Assembly: GCA_024644775.1 (NCBI GenBank)
Contig: JAHEHB010000021.1
Location: forward strand, 1 to 25,317
Direction of reading: 5' to 3'
Length of the DNA stretch: 25,317 nucleotides
DNA from: Deltaproteobacteria bacterium
Lineage (GTDB): Bacteria; Desulfobacterota; Desulfobacteria; Desulfobacterales; SURF-15
Part shown: in pieces, positions 23,623 through 25,317 of the stretch
How positions within the stretch are numbered: the stretch's first letter is position 1
How the letters are laid out: each line of letters opens with the position of its first letter
Notes under the pieces: model-generated
The model's database searches: none
Told to the model about the DNA's origin: nothing
Seen by the model: the letters and a program-made list of their open reading frames with translations, nothing else
Position numbers and translations under genes: made by a program

Positions 23623-25317
23623 ATGAAAGGTGATTTTAGCCATTGGAAGTTCCAACCGGAAAAGCATTACCGCAGTGTCCTGATGCAACAGGGACGTGTG
23701 TTGCTGGATGCTGACTGGAATGAGAACGCGGCCATTCAGCAATATCTTCGCAAGACCAAAGGTCAGGATGTCATTGGACCGTGCGGCACCCCAAAACGTA
23801 ATCCCGGATTTGGGATAACCACCAAGGGTTCGGAGCTCATCATCGGGCCGGGACGATATTATGTGGATGGGATTTTATGCGAAAACGAAATGCCGGTTGC
23901 CTATGGCAGCCAACCCTATCTAATGAATCCCCGAGAACCCAAGGCGCTCTTTACTGCAGGCCTCAAAGCCGGGCGACTCTACCTCGATGTTTGGTTTCGG
24001 CATGTCACGGTAATCGAAAATCCTGCCCTCCGTGAAGTGGCCTTGGGCGGGCCGGATACCACAACCCGGATCCAAGCGGTATGGCAAGTGAAGTTGTTGG
24101 CTGGAGCCGACTCAGCGGCGGTAGATAGGAAATACCGAGAACTGATCACTAAAGCAACCCAGGGAAAAATGAAGGCTCGCACCGGTTCTACCACCGGACC
24201 GGCGGACGACGACGTGTGCCGAGTGCCCCCCCAAGCAGGTTATTTCGGATTGGAGAACCAGCTCTACCGGGTAGAGATTCATAAAGGGGGCCCAAGGGAG
24301 GATTGCACGTTCAAGTGGTCCAGGGAAAACGGCTCGGTGGTAACCCCCATAGAAAAAATCAGCGGCAAGTCCATTACCGTGGCTGAAATCGGACGGGACC
24401 CTGTATTGGAATTCGCAGTGGGCCAATGGGTCGAGGTCCTTTCGGATCAACAGGAATTAGGTGAAACTTACCCGTCATCATCACTGGTAAAGATTTCAGC
24501 TGTGGATAAAGCCACACGTGTCGTTACGGTCGAGACAGGAGTAGGTGCTGTAAATGAAGTTAATTGTAAACGGTTTCATTATAAATTGCGTCGATGGGAT
24601 CAAATAGGTAACCAGGCGACGCCAAGCGGTGTTGAAATGAAAACCGGCTGGCTGCCTTTGGAAAAAGGGATTGAGGTGGAATTCTCAAGGCAAGCGTACA
24701 AGACCGGTGACTACTGGCTGATTCCGGCCCGGAGCTTAAGCGGATCCATAGATTGGCCATTATCAGACGACACAAACCGCGTTCCCTTGGAACTATTGCC
24801 GTTAGGTATTGAGCACCATTATTGTCCTCTCGCCGACATTCAACTGAAGGCCGGTGGTGTGCTGGAACTGAAAGATCGTCGCTCTTTCTTTCCGCCCTTA
24901 ACAAACCTCCAGGCACAGGATGTAACCTTTGATAATAGTGCCTGCAAATTTCCTGGTGTCGAGACGGTACAAGATGCCCTAGAAGAACTTTGTCGTGCCA
25001 AGAGCGGCAGCGGATGCGTTGTACCTGTAGGCAAAGGCCTGGAATTCGAACACTTGGATGAAGCACTTGCCGGACTCTTGCAAAAAAAACAAAGGGATAT
25101 CTGCATCTGTTTGTTGCCCGGGGATCATGTGATCGAGAAAGACCTTAGAATCGGTGAAATGGTAAACTTGAAGATATCGGGTTGCGGTCCTGGTACGCGT
25201 TTAAAAATTACTCAAAGCACCTTGCACTTCAGGAGATTGCAGTCGATTCAATTGCGTCATCTTACCCTCATCGCGGAAGGCGAAAGAGATCTCCTGCAAT
25301 GCGTGGGTTGCGAAGAA
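23623..25317 (+). CDS. DUF6519 protein with beta-helix-like C-terminus, 3' end outside the window
   Basis: At least 565 residues, open to the last base of the window with no stop. The start MKGDFSHWKFQPEKHYRSVL, then MQQGRVLLDADWNENAAIQQ, is diagnostic of DUF6519, a family common at the end of eCIS baseplate clusters. ATG 23623 is preferred: AGGGGA (23611-23616) is 6 bases away, but only 3 bases from the tandem ATG at 23620. Residues about 215-260 contain GLENQLYRVEIHKGG and CTFKWSRENGSVVTPI, also family features. From about residue 465 there is a new domain (VPVGKGLEFEHLDEALAGLL, ICLLPGDHVIEKDLRIGEMV, LQSIQLRHLTLIAEGE) with a pectate-lyase-like beta-helix pattern. It may be a fibre or spike at the baseplate edge that touches the target. 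Function is not established. Confidence 0.88.
   Translation, partial: MKGDFSHWKFQPEKHYRSVLMQQGRVLLDADWNENAAIQQYLRKTKGQDVIGPCGTPKRNPGFGITTKGSELIIGPGRYYVDGILCENEMPVAYGSQPYLMNPREPKALFTAGLKAGRLYLDVWFRHVTVIENPALREVALGGPDTTTRIQAVWQVKLLAGADSAAVDRKYRELITKATQGKMKARTGSTTGPADDDVCRVPPQAGYFGLENQLYRVEIHKGGPREDCTFKWSRENGSVVTPIEKISGKSITVAEIGRDPVLEFAVGQWVEVLSDQQELGETYPSSSLVKISAVDKATRVVTVETGVGAVNEVNCKRFHYKLRRWDQIGNQATPSGVEMKTGWLPLEKGIEVEFSRQAYKTGDYWLIPARSLSGSIDWPLSDDTNRVPLELLPLGIEHHYCPLADIQLKAGGVLELKDRRSFFPPLTNLQAQDVTFDNSACKFPGVETVQDALEELCRAKSGSGCVVPVGKGLEFEHLDEALAGLLQKKQRDICICLLPGDHVIEKDLRIGEMVNLKISGCGPGTRLKITQSTLHFRRLQSIQLRHLTLIAEGERDLLQCVGCEE

Noticed and set aside
935..25317. Complete phage or prophage
   Set aside because: No capsid, portal, terminase, integrase or lysis gene was seen, and the AAA+ ATPase, DUF4255 cap and DUF4157 cargo are eCIS marks.
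935..25317. Type VI secretion system
   Set aside because: No TssJ/L/M membrane complex, TssB/C pair or ClpV was seen; the sheath is a single phage-type gene and the ATPase is of Afp15 type.
1..25317. CRISPR arrays, tRNA or rRNA genes, insertion sequences
   Set aside because: No regularly spaced repeats, cloverleaf-like sequence, rRNA blocks or transposase motifs were seen on reading the window.

Overview
The window is dominated by one extracellular contractile injection system (eCIS) locus, that is, a headless phage-tail-like particle related to the Serratia antifeeding prophage (Afp), the Photorhabdus virulence cassettes (PVC) and their environmental relatives. All 18 supported genes are on the + strand. 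The organism cannot be fixed from the sequence. Roughly 50% GC, strong AAGGAGG-type ribosome binding sites and a glycosyltransferase neighbour would fit a Gram-negative environmental bacterium, for example a deltaproteobacterium, but that is only a guess.

Layout: (1) positions 2-325, the 3' end of a family 2 glycosyltransferase unrelated to the particle; (2) 326-934, an AT-rich gap with two candidate promoters and a perfect hairpin, the likely control region; (3) 935-8840, the sheath, the inner tube, a CPxC baseplate/assembly-like protein, a proline-rich protein, the tube-end cap (DUF4255/Pvc16), the AAA+ ATPase (Afp15-like) and a small conserved protein; (4) 8837-12025, a 1062-residue DUF4157 cargo whose C-terminus carries a motif like DNA/RNA non-specific (His-Me finger) nucleases; (5) a 131-base gap; (6) 12157-23595, the baseplate: CIS_tube/gp53-like adaptor, LysM protein, gp27-like hub, gp5-like spike, gp25-like wedge, two gp6-like wedge proteins and a tail-P2-I/beta-helix protein; (7) from 23623, a DUF6519 protein with a beta-helix-like C-terminus that runs off the window.

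Most neighbouring genes overlap by 4 bases (ATGA) or lie within a few bases, so each block should be co-transcribed and translationally coupled. Sheath and tube form the contractile shaft. The cap ends the shaft, the ATPase and small proteins probably help assembly or loading, the baseplate and spike drive firing, and the last two proteins are candidates for target contact. The DUF4157 protein is the likely payload.

The less ordinary parts are: a wedge protein enlarged to 1324 residues by an insertion of about 390 residues that carries a strongly hydrophobic stretch, which could be a membrane anchor; a 775-residue sheath with two tandem copies of a module of about 103 residues; a nuclease-like cargo with no neighbouring immunity gene; and the absence in this window of a recognisable PAAR tip or tape-measure gene.
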